Part shown: positions 8,128-16,305 of the stretch, piece after piece
How positions within the stretch are numbered: the first letter of the stretch is position 1
How the letters are laid out: every line of letters begins with the position of its first letter
Source of the DNA: Sphaerisporangium rufum
Lineage (GTDB): Bacteria; Actinomycetota; Actinomycetes; Streptosporangiales; Streptosporangiaceae
DNA: 64,000 nt
Direction of reading: 5' to 3'
Assembly (NCBI RefSeq): GCF_016863395.1
Contig: NZ_BOOU01000046.1
Span: 1-64,000 of the forward strand
Program-made: the position numbers and the translations under genes
Notes under the pieces: generated by a model
What the model was told of the DNA's origin: nothing
Database searches by the model: none
What the model saw: the letters and a program-made list of their open reading frames with translations, nothing else

Positions 8128-9408
8128 GTGAAGCGTCCCAAACGCGTGCTCGTAACCGTGGTGGCCGCCGGTCTGCTCGCTTCATGCGGGGAAGGCCCAG
8201 GAAACGAACCGGCGGCGTCACCACCCGAGGTCCGTACCGGTGCCGCGGCACCGGCGCCGTCCCCCTCTCCAAGTCCCACCGGGCCGAGAACGCGGCTGTC
8301 GGTACCGAGCCTCTATGACACCTCCCGCGGCTGGGAGTCCGATCTGCCGGGAACTCAGATCCCGCTGCCGCACTCCGGGGCGGTCGCCGTCTTCCGGGAA
8401 GGCGGCCGCAACGACGGCACCTTCACCGTCCTCGACGTGACCAGCGGCAAGGTCTCATGGAAGGCCGATCTGAAAGGCCCGGGCATCGTGTCGGCGTTCG
8501 CGATCTCCGTCCAGGGAGTGGACTACCTGGTCGCCACCGCCTCCGGCGCCGAAGGCGCCGACGTGGTCAGCAAGGGCCGGGAGATCACCACGATCGACAT
8601 CTACGCCGGCCGGGCCACCGGCGACGACGTGGCCCCGCTCCGCCATCTCGAACTGGACGGCGACGGCTCGGTCGGCAACGGCGGCGGCGGCCTGCTGGCG
8701 ACGTTCGACGACGACGTGGTGATGACGGTGGATCCGGCCACCGGCGCGACCGAGAAGTACGACCTGAGGAAGATGAAGCCGCCGGCCGGTGAGTGCAAGC
8801 TGTGCTTCGGCTCGACCAAGGCCGTTGCGGTCACTTCGCGCGGGCCGCTGCTGTCGGTCAAGTCAGGCTTCCGCCACCACTACTGGGTGCCGGGAGCCTG
8901 GCGGAGCGGAACTCTCACCACCGGCCGCCCTGAGCAGACCTTCATCACCCCGGTCGGGGACCTGCTCGTCGCGACGTGGCGCGACAAGGGCGCGCGCGAT
9001 GACACCTGGGCCGTCCTGGACCCCGCCACCGCGAAGGTGCGCGCCAAGGTCGAGTGCGCGGCGGATCAGGAGGCGGGCGAGATCAAGGGGTTCTTCCGCT
9101 CCGCCGGCGGACGTTACCTGGTCCGGGGCTACACCGCCTTCGACCTGGAGAAGGGCACCGGCCACTGCTTCGAGGAGACCGACCGGGACAAGCCGGTCCT
9201 GCTCACCGGGGTGACCGATGACGGAGTCGCCTTCGGTACCGGCGCCTCGACCGCCGAGCAGGCCGATCCGCGGGTGACCGTCGACCTCGCCACCGGGCAG
9301 GTCGAGCTCGCCGACTACATCGTGGCCCCCTTCGGGGACTACTCGGGATACGGCCTGTTCTGGGAGGACTCCACCGACACCATGGTCGCCTACCCGCGCG
9401 TCGGCTGA
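8128..9408 (+). CDS. Secreted lipoprotein, beta-propeller-like, unknown function
   Basis: The 426-residue protein has a type II signal peptide: KRPKR, a hydrophobic stretch, then the lipobox LLASC with C20 as the lipidation site. A Pro/Ser/Thr linker follows to about residue 60. The mature domain has recurring strands such as FTVLDVTSGKVSW, TTIDIYAGRATGD and WAVLDPATAKVRA, resembling PQQ/WD-type beta-propeller blades. The GTG start has a clear GGAGGAAT ribosome site seven bases upstream. It is membrane-anchored on the outside of the cell. No enzymatic motif is visible, so it could be a binding or sensor protein. Confidence 0.75.
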   Translation: MKRPKRVLVTVVAAGLLASCGEGPGNEPAASPPEVRTGAAAPAPSPSPSPTGPRTRLSVPSLYDTSRGWESDLPGTQIPLPHSGAVAVFREGGRNDGTFTVLDVTSGKVSWKADLKGPGIVSAFAISVQGVDYLVATASGAEGADVVSKGREITTIDIYAGRATGDDVAPLRHLELDGDGSVGNGGGGLLATFDDDVVMTVDPATGATEKYDLRKMKPPAGECKLCFGSTKAVAVTSRGPLLSVKSGFRHHYWVPGAWRSGTLTTGRPEQTFITPVGDLLVATWRDKGARDDTWAVLDPATAKVRAKVECAADQEAGEIKGFFRSAGGRYLVRGYTAFDLEKGTGHCFEETDRDKPVLLTGVTDDGVAFGTGASTAEQADPRVTVDLATGQVELADYIVAPFGDYSGYGLFWEDSTDTMVAYPRVG

Positions 9409-9413
9409 CCGGT

Positions 9414-9452
9414 GACCGCCGAGCCGGCCGTCCCGGTGCCGGCTCGGCGGTC
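9414..9452 (+). terminator. Strong hairpin terminator
   Basis: A perfect 14-bp GC-rich stem (9414-9427 with 9439-9452) and an 11-base loop begin six bases after the lipoprotein stop. No U-tract follows, as is usual in high-GC actinomycetes. It may also stop leftward transcripts from the convergent YCII gene. Confidence 0.75.
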
Positions 9453-9505
9453 GCCGTCTCCGGCGGGGCCGGCCCGCCCGCGAGCGGGTCGCCCTCCGGA
9501 CTCGT

Positions 9506-9868
9506 CTAGGGAAGATGATCGCCGGGAACGCCCTGGAACGGGCGCACCTCGACCGGCAGGGTGGTGGCCCGGGCGAGCCTGTCCGCCCACTCCAGCGCGG
9601 CGTCCAGGTCGGGTGCCTCGATGATGGTCAGCCCGCCGACGTGCTCCTTGCCCTCGGTGTAGGGGCCGTCGGTGATCAGCGGCTCGCCGTCCCGGACCCG
9701 GACCACGGTCGCGGTGTCCGCCTCGTGCAGGCCGCCGCCGAACACCCAGACGCCCGCGGCCCGGGCGTCGGCGTTGAACGCCGTCACCTCACGCATGATC
9801 GGCTCCAGCACCTCCGGCGCGGGCGGGCCGCCGTCCGGCTGCTGGATGGCGAGCAGGTAGTGCTTCAT
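9506..9868 (-). CDS. YCII-related (DGPF-domain) protein
   Basis: The 120-residue protein belongs to the YCII/DGPF family: it starts MKHYLLAIQQPDG and contains ITDGPYTEGKEHVGGLTII, the diagnostic DGP(F/Y) motif. The fold is ferredoxin-like. Members often accompany ECF sigma factors or act in small-molecule conversions, but no activity is assigned for this type. The ATG at 9868 has GAGAGGAGAT upstream. It is divergent from the YtrA-type regulator at 10037 and may share its promoter region. Confidence 0.85.
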   Translation of the reverse strand: MKHYLLAIQQPDGGPPAPEVLEPIMREVTAFNADARAAGVWVFGGGLHEADTATVVRVRDGEPLITDGPYTEGKEHVGGLTIIEAPDLDAALEWADRLARATTLPVEVRPFQGVPGDHLP

Positions 9869-9970
9869 CGCGCGATCTCCTCTCCGGGTGACGGGGCCCG
9901 GCCGGCGCCGGGCCCTCCACCCTCTACACGAACGCCGGCCCGCCGGATCGACACCTCGCCGCCGCCCGGC

Positions 9971-10021
9971 TTGACGGCGCACGCTATCGACCATAATTAT
10001 TTCACTACTCGATTAGTGAAA
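9971..10021 (+). promoter_or_regulatory. Promoter and palindromic operator of the YtrA-type operon
   Basis: TTGACG at 9971-9976 and an AT-rich -10 region around 9993-9999 are followed by a perfect inverted repeat, TTTCACTA-N6-TAGTGAAA, at 10000-10021. The repeat overlaps the expected transcription start. The position is ideal for repression by the GntR/YtrA protein encoded 15 bp downstream. Confidence 0.7.
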
Positions 10022-10036
10022 GGGTGATGGAGGACG

Positions 10037-10426
10037 ATGGACTTCCATCTGGACCGCGGCTCCGGCGTGGCGACGTACCTGCAGCTCGTCCAGCAGGTGA
10101 AGCACGCCCTCCGCCTCGGCCTGCTGCGGCCGGGCGACCAGCTGCCCACCGCCCGCGAGGTGGTGGCGAAGCTCGCCATCAACCCCAACACCGTGCTCAA
10201 GGCCTACCGGGAGCTGGAGCGCGAGGGGCTGGTCACCGCGAGCCCGGGCATGGGGACGTTCGTCCGCCGCGGCCTCGGCGGCGCCTCCCCGGCGGTGCAG
10301 GCCCGGCTGCGGGAGCGGCTCGCCGGCTGGGTGTCCGACTGCCGGGCGGCCGGCCTGGACCACGAGGACATGGCGGCGCTGGTCGCCTCGGTGCTGCCCG
10401 GCCCGGCCCGCGAGGAGACCGCGTGA
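10037..10426 (+). CDS. GntR-family regulator, YtrA subfamily
   Basis: The 129-residue protein has an N-terminal GntR winged helix (LPTAREVVAKLAINPNTVLKAYRELEREGLV) and only a short helical C-terminal tail, as in YtrA regulators. These control ABC transporter operons, often in response to cell-wall antibiotics. A GGAGG ribosome site precedes the ATG. Its stop overlaps the GTG of the ATPase gene (GTGA), so it leads a three-gene operon. The palindrome at 10000-10021 is its probable autoregulatory site. Confidence 0.9.
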   Translation: MDFHLDRGSGVATYLQLVQQVKHALRLGLLRPGDQLPTAREVVAKLAINPNTVLKAYRELEREGLVTASPGMGTFVRRGLGGASPAVQARLRERLAGWVSDCRAAGLDHEDMAALVASVLPGPAREETA

Positions 10427-11346
10427 CCGCCGGGCGCGTCGTGCGCCTGCCCGGCACGCCGGACACCCCGGCGGGTGGCGAGCCGGTCGCGCTGCAGACC
10501 TCCGGCCTCGGCCGGCGGTACGGGAGCACCTGGGCGCTGCGCGACTGCACGCTGGCGGTCCCGGCCGGCCGGGTGACCGGCCTCGTCGGGCCGAACGGCG
10601 CGGGCAAGACGACGCTCATGCATCTGGTCGCCGGCCTGATCGCTCCCACCGAGGGCGCGGTGCGGACCGAGGGCGGGGCCGCCGGGCGCAACGAGACCTC
10701 CTTCCTGGCCCAGGACAAGCCCCTCTACGAGGGGTTCACCGTGGCCGAGACCCTGCGGCTCGGCCGCGTGCTCAACCGGGTCTGGGACGAGGGTCCGGCC
10801 CGGCACCGGCTGGCGGAACTCGGCATCCCGCTCGACCGGCGGGTGGGCCGGCTGTCCGGCGGCCAGCGCACCCAGGTCGCGCTCACCCTGGCCCTGGCCC
10901 GGCGCCCGCGGCTGCTCGTGCTGGACGAGCCGCTGGCCGACCTCGACCCGCTGGCCCGGCACGACGTCATGCGGACCCTGATGGCGGCGGTCGCCGAGGC
11001 CGGTCTCACCGTCCTGCTCTCCTCGCACGTGGTCGCCGACCTGGAGGGCACCTGCGACCGGCTGATCGTGGTCAATCGCGGGCGGCTCCAGCTCAGCGGC
11101 GACATCGACGACCTGCTGGCCGGCCACCGCCTCCTCACCGGCCCCGCCGAGGAGGCCGGCGCGCTCGCCGCCCGGGTGCCGGTGATCGCCCGGGAGACCG
11201 CCGGCCGGCAGGCGAGCCTGCTGGTCCGCGGCGGCCCGCCGCTCGCCGGCCCGCGCTGGACCACCCGGCCGGTGTCGCTGCCCGACCTGGTCCTCGCCTA
11301 CCTCCGCGCCCCCGACACCACGACCGGTCCGGCCGGACCCCGGTGA
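10423..11346 (+). CDS. ABC transporter ATP-binding protein
   Basis: The 307-residue ATPase has Walker A GPNGAGKTT at residues 56-64, signature LSGGQ at 145-149, Walker B LLVLDEP at 165-171 and the switch histidine in LLSSHVV. A C-terminal extension of about 90 residues is typical of exporter ATPases of the YtrB/DrrA type. The GTG start overlaps the regulator stop by four bases. It energises the permease encoded at 11523. Its substrate is likely an antimicrobial peptide or lipid-like compound, judged only from YtrA association. Confidence 0.9.
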   Translation: MTAGRVVRLPGTPDTPAGGEPVALQTSGLGRRYGSTWALRDCTLAVPAGRVTGLVGPNGAGKTTLMHLVAGLIAPTEGAVRTEGGAAGRNETSFLAQDKPLYEGFTVAETLRLGRVLNRVWDEGPARHRLAELGIPLDRRVGRLSGGQRTQVALTLALARRPRLLVLDEPLADLDPLARHDVMRTLMAAVAEAGLTVLLSSHVVADLEGTCDRLIVVNRGRLQLSGDIDDLLAGHRLLTGPAEEAGALAARVPVIARETAGRQASLLVRGGPPLAGPRWTTRPVSLPDLVLAYLRAPDTTTGPAGPR

Positions 11347-11522
11347 CCCGGGCCGCCCCCGATCGCGGTGCCGCCTGACGGTTCGACCTCTCCGTACCGG
11401 CGCGTACCCGCCTGCCGGACCGGTCCTGCGTCCGCTGCCGGGCCCGCCTTCGCCACGCCGTCGCGCCGCGGCCGGCCGGAAGCGCCCGGCCACCGCACCC
11501 CACCGAAAGGAAGCCCGCCACC

Positions 11523-12485
11523 ATGATCTGGCTGACCTGGCGGCAGCACCGCGCCCAACTGCTCGTCACCGCCGGCCTGCTGCTCGTCCTGGGCGGCGTG
11601 CTGCTGGTCTCCGGCCTGCAGGCCGTCCGGTACCTCTCCGAGCACGCGCCGCCCGGTTGCCCGGGGCCCGCCGCCTCCTGCGGCGAGGTGAACTCCGCGC
11701 TCGCCGAGCGGTACCACGCGGTGTACCAGCTGTTCGGCTGGCTGCCGCTGGTCGCGCCCGGGCTGGTCGGCGCGTTCTGGGGGGCGCCGCTGCTCGGCCG
11801 CGAGCACGAGCGTGGCACCACCCGGCTGGCCTGGACCCAGGACGTGCCGCCCCGCCGCTGGCTGCTGGCCAAGCTCGGCCTGCTGGCCGCGGTGCTGGCC
11901 GGGGCCGGGCTCGCCCTGTCCGCGGTGATCACCTGGTGGCGCCGGGTGATGTACGCCGACGCGGGCGCCTCCGGGTTCGGCAACCTGGGCACCTTCAATC
12001 TGGTCGGTGTCGCCCCCGCCGCCTGGTGGGTGTTCGCCTTCGCACTCGGCGTGGCCGCCGGCGCGGTGCTGCGCCGCACCCTGCCCGCGATGGCCGTGGT
12101 CGTGGCCGGTGTCACCTTGGTCATGCCCGTGCTGCTGAACGCCAGCGACCATTACGCCGAGCCGGTGCGCGCGGTCACCACCGACTACGACGCGCTGGCC
12201 GGCCAGGACATCCGCCTGGTCCGCCAGACCTGGGTCACCCCGGCGGGCGCCGAGGCGGCCGCCCCGCCGGCCGGCGCCTGCCCGCGCGGCACCGACACCG
12301 GCCGCTCCGACCAGGCGCGGCGGGCGTACGAGCGGTGCCTGTTCGGCAAGGGCTACCGGCTGGCGGTCTACCACCACCCGCCGTCCCGCTTCTGGCGCTT
12401 CCAGCTCACCGAGGCCGCCATCCTCCTGCTGGCCGCCACCGCCCTGGCCTCCCTCGCCCTTACCACGACCCGCCGCCGCCACTGA
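11523..12485 (+). CDS. ABC transporter permease (ABC-2 like)
   Basis: The 320-residue membrane protein starts MIWLTWRQHR, a frequent opening of actinomycete YtrA-linked permeases. About six hydrophobic segments are seen (roughly residues 14-36, 68-90, 117-138, 160-182, 184-206 and 292-312). A large polar, Cys-containing loop lies between the last two (about 210-290) and probably faces outwards. It follows the ATPase gene after 176 bp of GC-rich sequence with an AAAGGAAG ribosome site. It completes the regulator-ATPase-permease operon. Confidence 0.8.
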   Translation: MIWLTWRQHRAQLLVTAGLLLVLGGVLLVSGLQAVRYLSEHAPPGCPGPAASCGEVNSALAERYHAVYQLFGWLPLVAPGLVGAFWGAPLLGREHERGTTRLAWTQDVPPRRWLLAKLGLLAAVLAGAGLALSAVITWWRRVMYADAGASGFGNLGTFNLVGVAPAAWWVFAFALGVAAGAVLRRTLPAMAVVVAGVTLVMPVLLNASDHYAEPVRAVTTDYDALAGQDIRLVRQTWVTPAGAEAAAPPAGACPRGTDTGRSDQARRAYERCLFGKGYRLAVYHHPPSRFWRFQLTEAAILLLAATALASLALTTTRRRH

Positions 12486-12509
12486 ATCGCGAGGGCCGGC
12501 GGGACGGCT

Positions 12510-12725
12510 CTACCGACCGGCGGACGCGGTGAACGAGTGTGCGCCTTGGGCGGCGCTGAGGAAGGGGAGCCAGTTCGCTCGCGGGCAGGAGATCGGGGGG
12601 CGGGTGCGGTCCTTGGAGTCACGTAGGAGCACCGTGCCGGGCAGGTTGGTCGCCACCTCCACGCAGTGGCCGCCGTCGGAACCGGAATGCCGTGATTTGC
12701 GCCAATGTGCGCAGTTCAGGTCCAT
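12510..12725 (-). CDS. DUF397-domain protein
   Basis: The 71-residue protein shows the DUF397 pattern: WRKSRHSGSDGGHCVEVA, then VLLRDSKDR near the middle and a WLPFLSA-like end. Such small proteins are specific to actinomycetes and pair with DUF5753 XRE regulators. In the WhiJ/AbaA-like loci the small protein modulates the regulator. It overlaps the 3' end of the XRE gene by 10 bases, so the two are co-translated. Confidence 0.92.
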   Translation of the reverse strand: MDLNCAHWRKSRHSGSDGGHCVEVATNLPGTVLLRDSKDRTRPPISCPRANWLPFLSAAQGAHSFTASAGR

Positions 12726-13537
12726 TTCCTCGCCGCTTCCTCGATGGCCTTCAACGACATGTGACGTGGATAGGCTTCGGTCCGAATGGCGTCATAGCGC
12801 TTGACGAGCTGCGCCACGGTCTCTGGATCTTCTATGGTGCGGCCGCGGGGTGAGCAGTCCACATAGGCGGCACAGGGAGAATCATGTAGTTCCGCCAGGA
12901 CGAACGCGCTGAGCAGTCCGCAGGTCGACTCGGCGCAGTACGGGACGACCTGGACGGTCACCAGCGGGTGACGTGCCCAGCCCAGAAGGTGATCGAGTTG
13001 CTCGCGCATTCCGGCCGGCCCACCTACCGGCCGATGGAGTACCCCCTCATCGATCAATGTGAAGATCGTGGCGGGTTGGGGGCGGGCGAGGACTGACAGA
13101 CGTCGTACCCGCCCGTCGACCAGTTGCTCCGCCGACTCTTCGTCGACGCCGGGCTCGCCCGCCATGACGCGACGAGCGTAATCCTTCGTCTGGAACAGGC
13201 CAGGGATCAACAGGGGATCCCAGGTGTGGAGCGTGATCGCCTCCTGCTCGATGTCCAGCCAGGAACGGAAGTGCTCGGCGTCCGTCTCTCGCCGGGCGAC
13301 GGCGCTCAGCCGGGTCAGCACGCCGTCCAGTTGCAGGGCCGCGTCGCATCTCTGGGCGAAAGCCTTCTCGGGGCGCCGAAGCCCGCGCTCCACCATGCCG
13401 ACCATGCTGGTAGAGAAGACGATCTTGGCGGCCAGTTGCCGCTGGGTCAGCCGGGCGGCCTGGCGGTGGCGTCTCAGCTCGTAGCCGAAGAGCGCGAGGG
13501 GTGATGCCTCTGGATGCAACTCGATCGGTCGGGGCAC
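12716..13537 (-). CDS. XRE-family regulator with DUF5753 domain
   Basis: The 273-residue protein has an N-terminal helix-turn-helix (RLTQRQLAAKIVFSTSMVGMVERG) and a C-terminal DUF5753 domain that includes GLFQTKDYARRVM. This WhiJ-like architecture is highly amplified in actinomycetes and is linked to control of development and secondary metabolism. The GTG at 13537 is preferred over one at 13591 because AGGAGGACGAG lies just before it. DUF397 follows, and the anti-sigma-like ATPase is divergent, forming the common three-gene set. Confidence 0.92.
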   Translation of the reverse strand: MPRPIELHPEASPLALFGYELRRHRQAARLTQRQLAAKIVFSTSMVGMVERGLRRPEKAFAQRCDAALQLDGVLTRLSAVARRETDAEHFRSWLDIEQEAITLHTWDPLLIPGLFQTKDYARRVMAGEPGVDEESAEQLVDGRVRRLSVLARPQPATIFTLIDEGVLHRPVGGPAGMREQLDHLLGWARHPLVTVQVVPYCAESTCGLLSAFVLAELHDSPCAAYVDCSPRGRTIEDPETVAQLVKRYDAIRTEAYPRHMSLKAIEEAARKWT

Positions 13538-13659
13538 CTCGTCCTCCTGGGCGGGAGCGGATGGGGCCGTGAACTCGGTGCTTCGAGACACAACTTCTGT
13601 GGTCGCGCTGTGTCATCGAATGACTCCGTATCGTATCGACATCCCGTCAGGATCGTAGG

Positions 13660-13718
13660 GCGATCTCACATTCCCGTACCCGGTGGTTCCGGCGACCCGA
13701 GCATCGCACTGAGATCGC
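13660..13718. promoter_or_regulatory. Spaced inverted repeat in the divergent promoter region
   Basis: GCGATCTCA at 13660-13668 and TGAGATCGC at 13710-13718 are perfect 9-bp inverted copies separated by 41 bp, about five helical turns centre to centre. They sit between the divergent XRE and ATPase genes. They could be two half-operators bridged by the XRE protein. Confidence 0.4.
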
Positions 13719-13763
13719 TCGTGTCAGGTGCCACCCGGTCGTCGGCTGGAGAAGAGGGGTCAG

Positions 13764-14210
13764 ATGCTGCCAACGCTGCTCGGGACGATCGACCTCATCG
13801 GAGTCCCGGAGTCCGTCGCGACGGCGCGGGCGTTCGTCCGGGAACGGCTCGGTCCGGCGGATCCCGTCCTGGACGAAGTGGTCCTGCTGGTGTCGGAGGT
13901 GGTCACCAACAGCGTGATCCACTCCGGTTCGCGGGACGGCGGCCCGGTCACGCTGGCACTGAGCAGAGTCGATGGCGCCGTGCACGTCGAAGTGCTCGAT
14001 TGCGGGTCCGAGGACGGACCGCGCATCCGTGACGATCCACACGGGGAAGGTGGCAGAGGAATGATCCTGCTGGACGCGATCGCCGAGACATGGGGAGTCC
14101 ATCGGGATCGCGGCGGTTCGCTCCTCTGGTTCGTCGTTGGTGTGCGTGAAGAGGGAAGTACGCCCGACAAGCTGGGCGGTGGGGCGGGGTTGTCGGGGGT
14201 GGGTGGTTGA
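13764..14210 (+). CDS. Anti-sigma-factor-like ATP-binding protein (HATPase_c, RsbW type)
   Basis: The 148-residue protein has the GHKL ATPase core. The N box is EVVTNSVIHS, G1 is VLDCGSEDGPRI and G2 is GEGGRGMILLDAIAETWGV. Such single-domain proteins either phosphorylate anti-sigma antagonists or act with DUF397/XRE partners. The ATG at 13764 has AGAGGGG upstream. The C-terminal 25 residues are Gly-rich and reach into the overlap with the pentapeptide-repeat gene. Confidence 0.88.
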   Translation: MLPTLLGTIDLIGVPESVATARAFVRERLGPADPVLDEVVLLVSEVVTNSVIHSGSRDGGPVTLALSRVDGAVHVEVLDCGSEDGPRIRDDPHGEGGRGMILLDAIAETWGVHRDRGGSLLWFVVGVREEGSTPDKLGGGAGLSGVGG

Positions 14211-14920
14211 ATCGCGGGATGGATGTGGCGGAGGTTTTCGCGGGCGGGCGGGAGGTCGCCGGGGCCGACCTGGCGGGCATGGCGCTGACCGACGTGCTGC
14301 CCGAGGGTCCGCTGGTGTTCCGGGGGTGCGATCTCACCGGGGCGGACCTGACCGAGGCGAGCCTGGCGGAGACGCTGTTCGAGGGGTGCGTGCTCGATCG
14401 GGCCGACTTCCGGCGGGCGGACCTGGACGGGGCGCGGTTCGCCGGGGGTGGCGGCACCGGGATGCGGTTCGGCGACGCCGAGTTGATCGACGCGGTGTTC
14501 ACCGACGTCGACCTGTCGGGGGCCGACTTCGCGAACACCCTGCTGACCGACGTCGCGTTCACCGGTTGCCGGCTGGTCGGGGCCAAGCTGTCCGGCTGCC
14601 GGGGCACCGGCTACACGATCTCCGGCAGCAACCTGATGCTGGCCGACCTGTTGGGATGCGGTTTCCGGGGCCAGGAGATCGACGGGGTGCGGTTCGACGA
14701 GGCGAACCTGGCCGGCTGTGACTTCACCAAGGCGGTGCTGACCGGCTGCCGGCTGATCCGGGCCCGGCTGGTGGACGCCCGGTTCGCCGGTGCCGACCTG
14801 CGCGGCGCCGACCTGGGCGAGCTCGACGACGGCGACCTGCGCCGGCTGCGGGGCGCGGTGATCAGCCGGGCCCAGGCGGCCGCGCTGGTCGCGGACCGGG
14901 GGCTGACGGTGCTGGACTGA
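14207..14920 (+). CDS. Pentapeptide-repeat protein
   Basis: The protein of up to 237 residues is built of A(D/N)LxX-type pentapeptides, for example ADLTE, ASLAE and ADFRR, continuing to ADLRG near the end. The repeats form a right-handed quadrilateral beta-helix. Some members mimic DNA and protect gyrase from quinolones (MfpA/Qnr), but most have no known role. A TTG start at 14207 would overlap the ATPase stop; ATG at 14219 is the alternative. It has many Cys and no clear gyrase-binding C-terminal dimer module. Confidence 0.9.
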   Translation: MNRGMDVAEVFAGGREVAGADLAGMALTDVLPEGPLVFRGCDLTGADLTEASLAETLFEGCVLDRADFRRADLDGARFAGGGGTGMRFGDAELIDAVFTDVDLSGADFANTLLTDVAFTGCRLVGAKLSGCRGTGYTISGSNLMLADLLGCGFRGQEIDGVRFDEANLAGCDFTKAVLTGCRLIRARLVDARFAGADLRGADLGELDDGDLRRLRGAVISRAQAAALVADRGLTVLD

Positions 14921-14979
14921 CCCTTGCGGTCAGGGGAAGAGCCGAACCCACCAGGAGGGGCTCATCCGCATCCGCACGG

Positions 14980-15336
14980 TCAGGCCAGGGCGTAGCACTC
15001 GACTTCGGCGCGGCGGTAGGTGATGCCGCTCGCCATGGAGGTGCGCAGGCACTTCTTCTCGGCCTCGCCGAGCTTGATCACGCCGCAGACGGTGATGCCG
15101 GCGTAGGTGCGGCAGTCCAGGGTGTCGCTGCGCGCGCCGACCACGTACCTGCGGCCGACCTCCGCCCGGCAGTCCCGGCGGGCCTGCGCGGTGTCGGCGT
15201 ACCCGCACTGGCGGGTGAGGATGCGGTATTGGTCCGTGCTGACCGGCTGACGGTCGCCCGCCACCGGCGGGCCGCCGGTGAGGAGCGTCGCGAGTGTGGT
15301 CGTCGTGAACACGACGACCGTCGTGATCCATTTCAT
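14980..15336 (-). CDS. Small secreted Cys-rich protein, unknown
   Basis: The 118-residue protein has a signal peptide of about 27 residues (K-W-I then a V/T/L-rich core). The mature part of about 90 residues has six cysteines, in QCGY, RDCR, DCRT, VCGV, KCLR and ECYA, consistent with three disulfides outside the cell. I do not recognise the family. It is a lone gene on the minus strand, facing away from the ATP-grasp gene. Confidence 0.7.
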   Translation of the reverse strand: MKWITTVVVFTTTTLATLLTGGPPVAGDRQPVSTDQYRILTRQCGYADTAQARRDCRAEVGRRYVVGARSDTLDCRTYAGITVCGVIKLGEAEKKCLRTSMASGITYRRAEVECYALA

Positions 15337-15476
15337 GACTACCCCCCGTCGCTGGGTTCTTACCCATGCCGGAGGTAAGCGAAGAATCCCGGTCGGGTGG
15401 CGCCGGGAAGATCGGCGAGCCGGCGGCCGCCCGTACGATGCTCTCTGGTGTTTCGCCGGATATGGGAGGAGAAGCG

Positions 15477-16304
15477 GTGAAGGTCGCTTATGTGTCGTAC
15501 GACGGGCCGGACGACGACCGGGAGGTCCTGCTCGCCGCCTGGCGGGCGGCCGGGCTGTCGGCGACGGCGGAGTATTGGGCCGACCCGGCGGTCGATTGGG
15601 CGGGCTTCGACGCGGTGGTGCTCCGCTCGCCGTGGGACTACATCTTGCGCCGTGCGGATTTCGTGGCCTGGGCGCACCGGACGGCGGCGGTGACCCGCCT
15701 GCTCAACCCGGCCACGGTGGTGGAGCGGAACACCGACAAGATCTACCTGCGTGATCTGGCCGATCGGGGTTTCCCGATCGTTCCGACGCACTGGTGCCAC
15801 CCTGGAGAGCCGGCGTCGGAACTTCCCGACCACTCCGAGTACGTCGTGAAGCCCACGATCTCGGCGGGAGCACGCGACACCGTGCGCACCGCCGACCGGG
15901 CCGCCGCCGAGGCGCACGCGGCCGCGCTGACCGCGGCCGGCCGGGTGGCGATGGTGCAGCCCTATCTCGACATGGTGGAGACCGAGGGCGAGCTCTCGCT
16001 GATCTACCTGGGCGGCCGGTTCAGCCACGCCCGCCGGCGCAACGCGATGCTCGCCCGCGGGGAGCGCCCGGCCAACCACGCCGGCACCGTGGAACGGCGG
16101 CCGGACCAGGGACAGCTGGAGCTGGCCGGCCGGCTGCTCGCCACGGTGCCCGAGCCGCTGCTGTACGCGCGGGTGGACCTGGTGCGGCTGCCGGACGGCC
16201 GGCCGGCGCTGATCGAGTTGGAGCTGACCGAGCCGTACCTCTACCTGAGCACCACGCCGGGCGCCGCCGAACGGCTGACCGAGGCCCTGCTCGGCCTGCT
16301 GTGA
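15477..16304 (+). CDS. ATP-grasp-domain protein
   Basis: The 275-residue protein resembles the RimK-like/ATP-grasp enzymes common in actinomycetes. It has an N-terminal pre-ATP domain (VKVAYVSYDGPDDDRE), an ATP-binding lysine region (YVVKPTISAGARDT), a central VQPYLD and the metal-binding segment LIELELTEPYLYL. Such enzymes ligate a carboxylate to an amine or thiol. The partner substrate cannot be told. The GTG at 15477 is chosen because GGGAGGAG sits six bases upstream. Confidence 0.82.
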   Translation: MKVAYVSYDGPDDDREVLLAAWRAAGLSATAEYWADPAVDWAGFDAVVLRSPWDYILRRADFVAWAHRTAAVTRLLNPATVVERNTDKIYLRDLADRGFPIVPTHWCHPGEPASELPDHSEYVVKPTISAGARDTVRTADRAAAEAHAAALTAAGRVAMVQPYLDMVETEGELSLIYLGGRFSHARRRNAMLARGERPANHAGTVERRPDQGQLELAGRLLATVPEPLLYARVDLVRLPDGRPALIELELTEPYLYLSTTPGAAERLTEALLGLL

Positions 16305-16305
16305 A

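Noticed and set aside
14207-14920. Quinolone-resistance (Qnr/MfpA-like) protein
   Set aside because: Pentapeptide repeats alone do not show gyrase binding, and no typical C-terminal dimer segment is evident.
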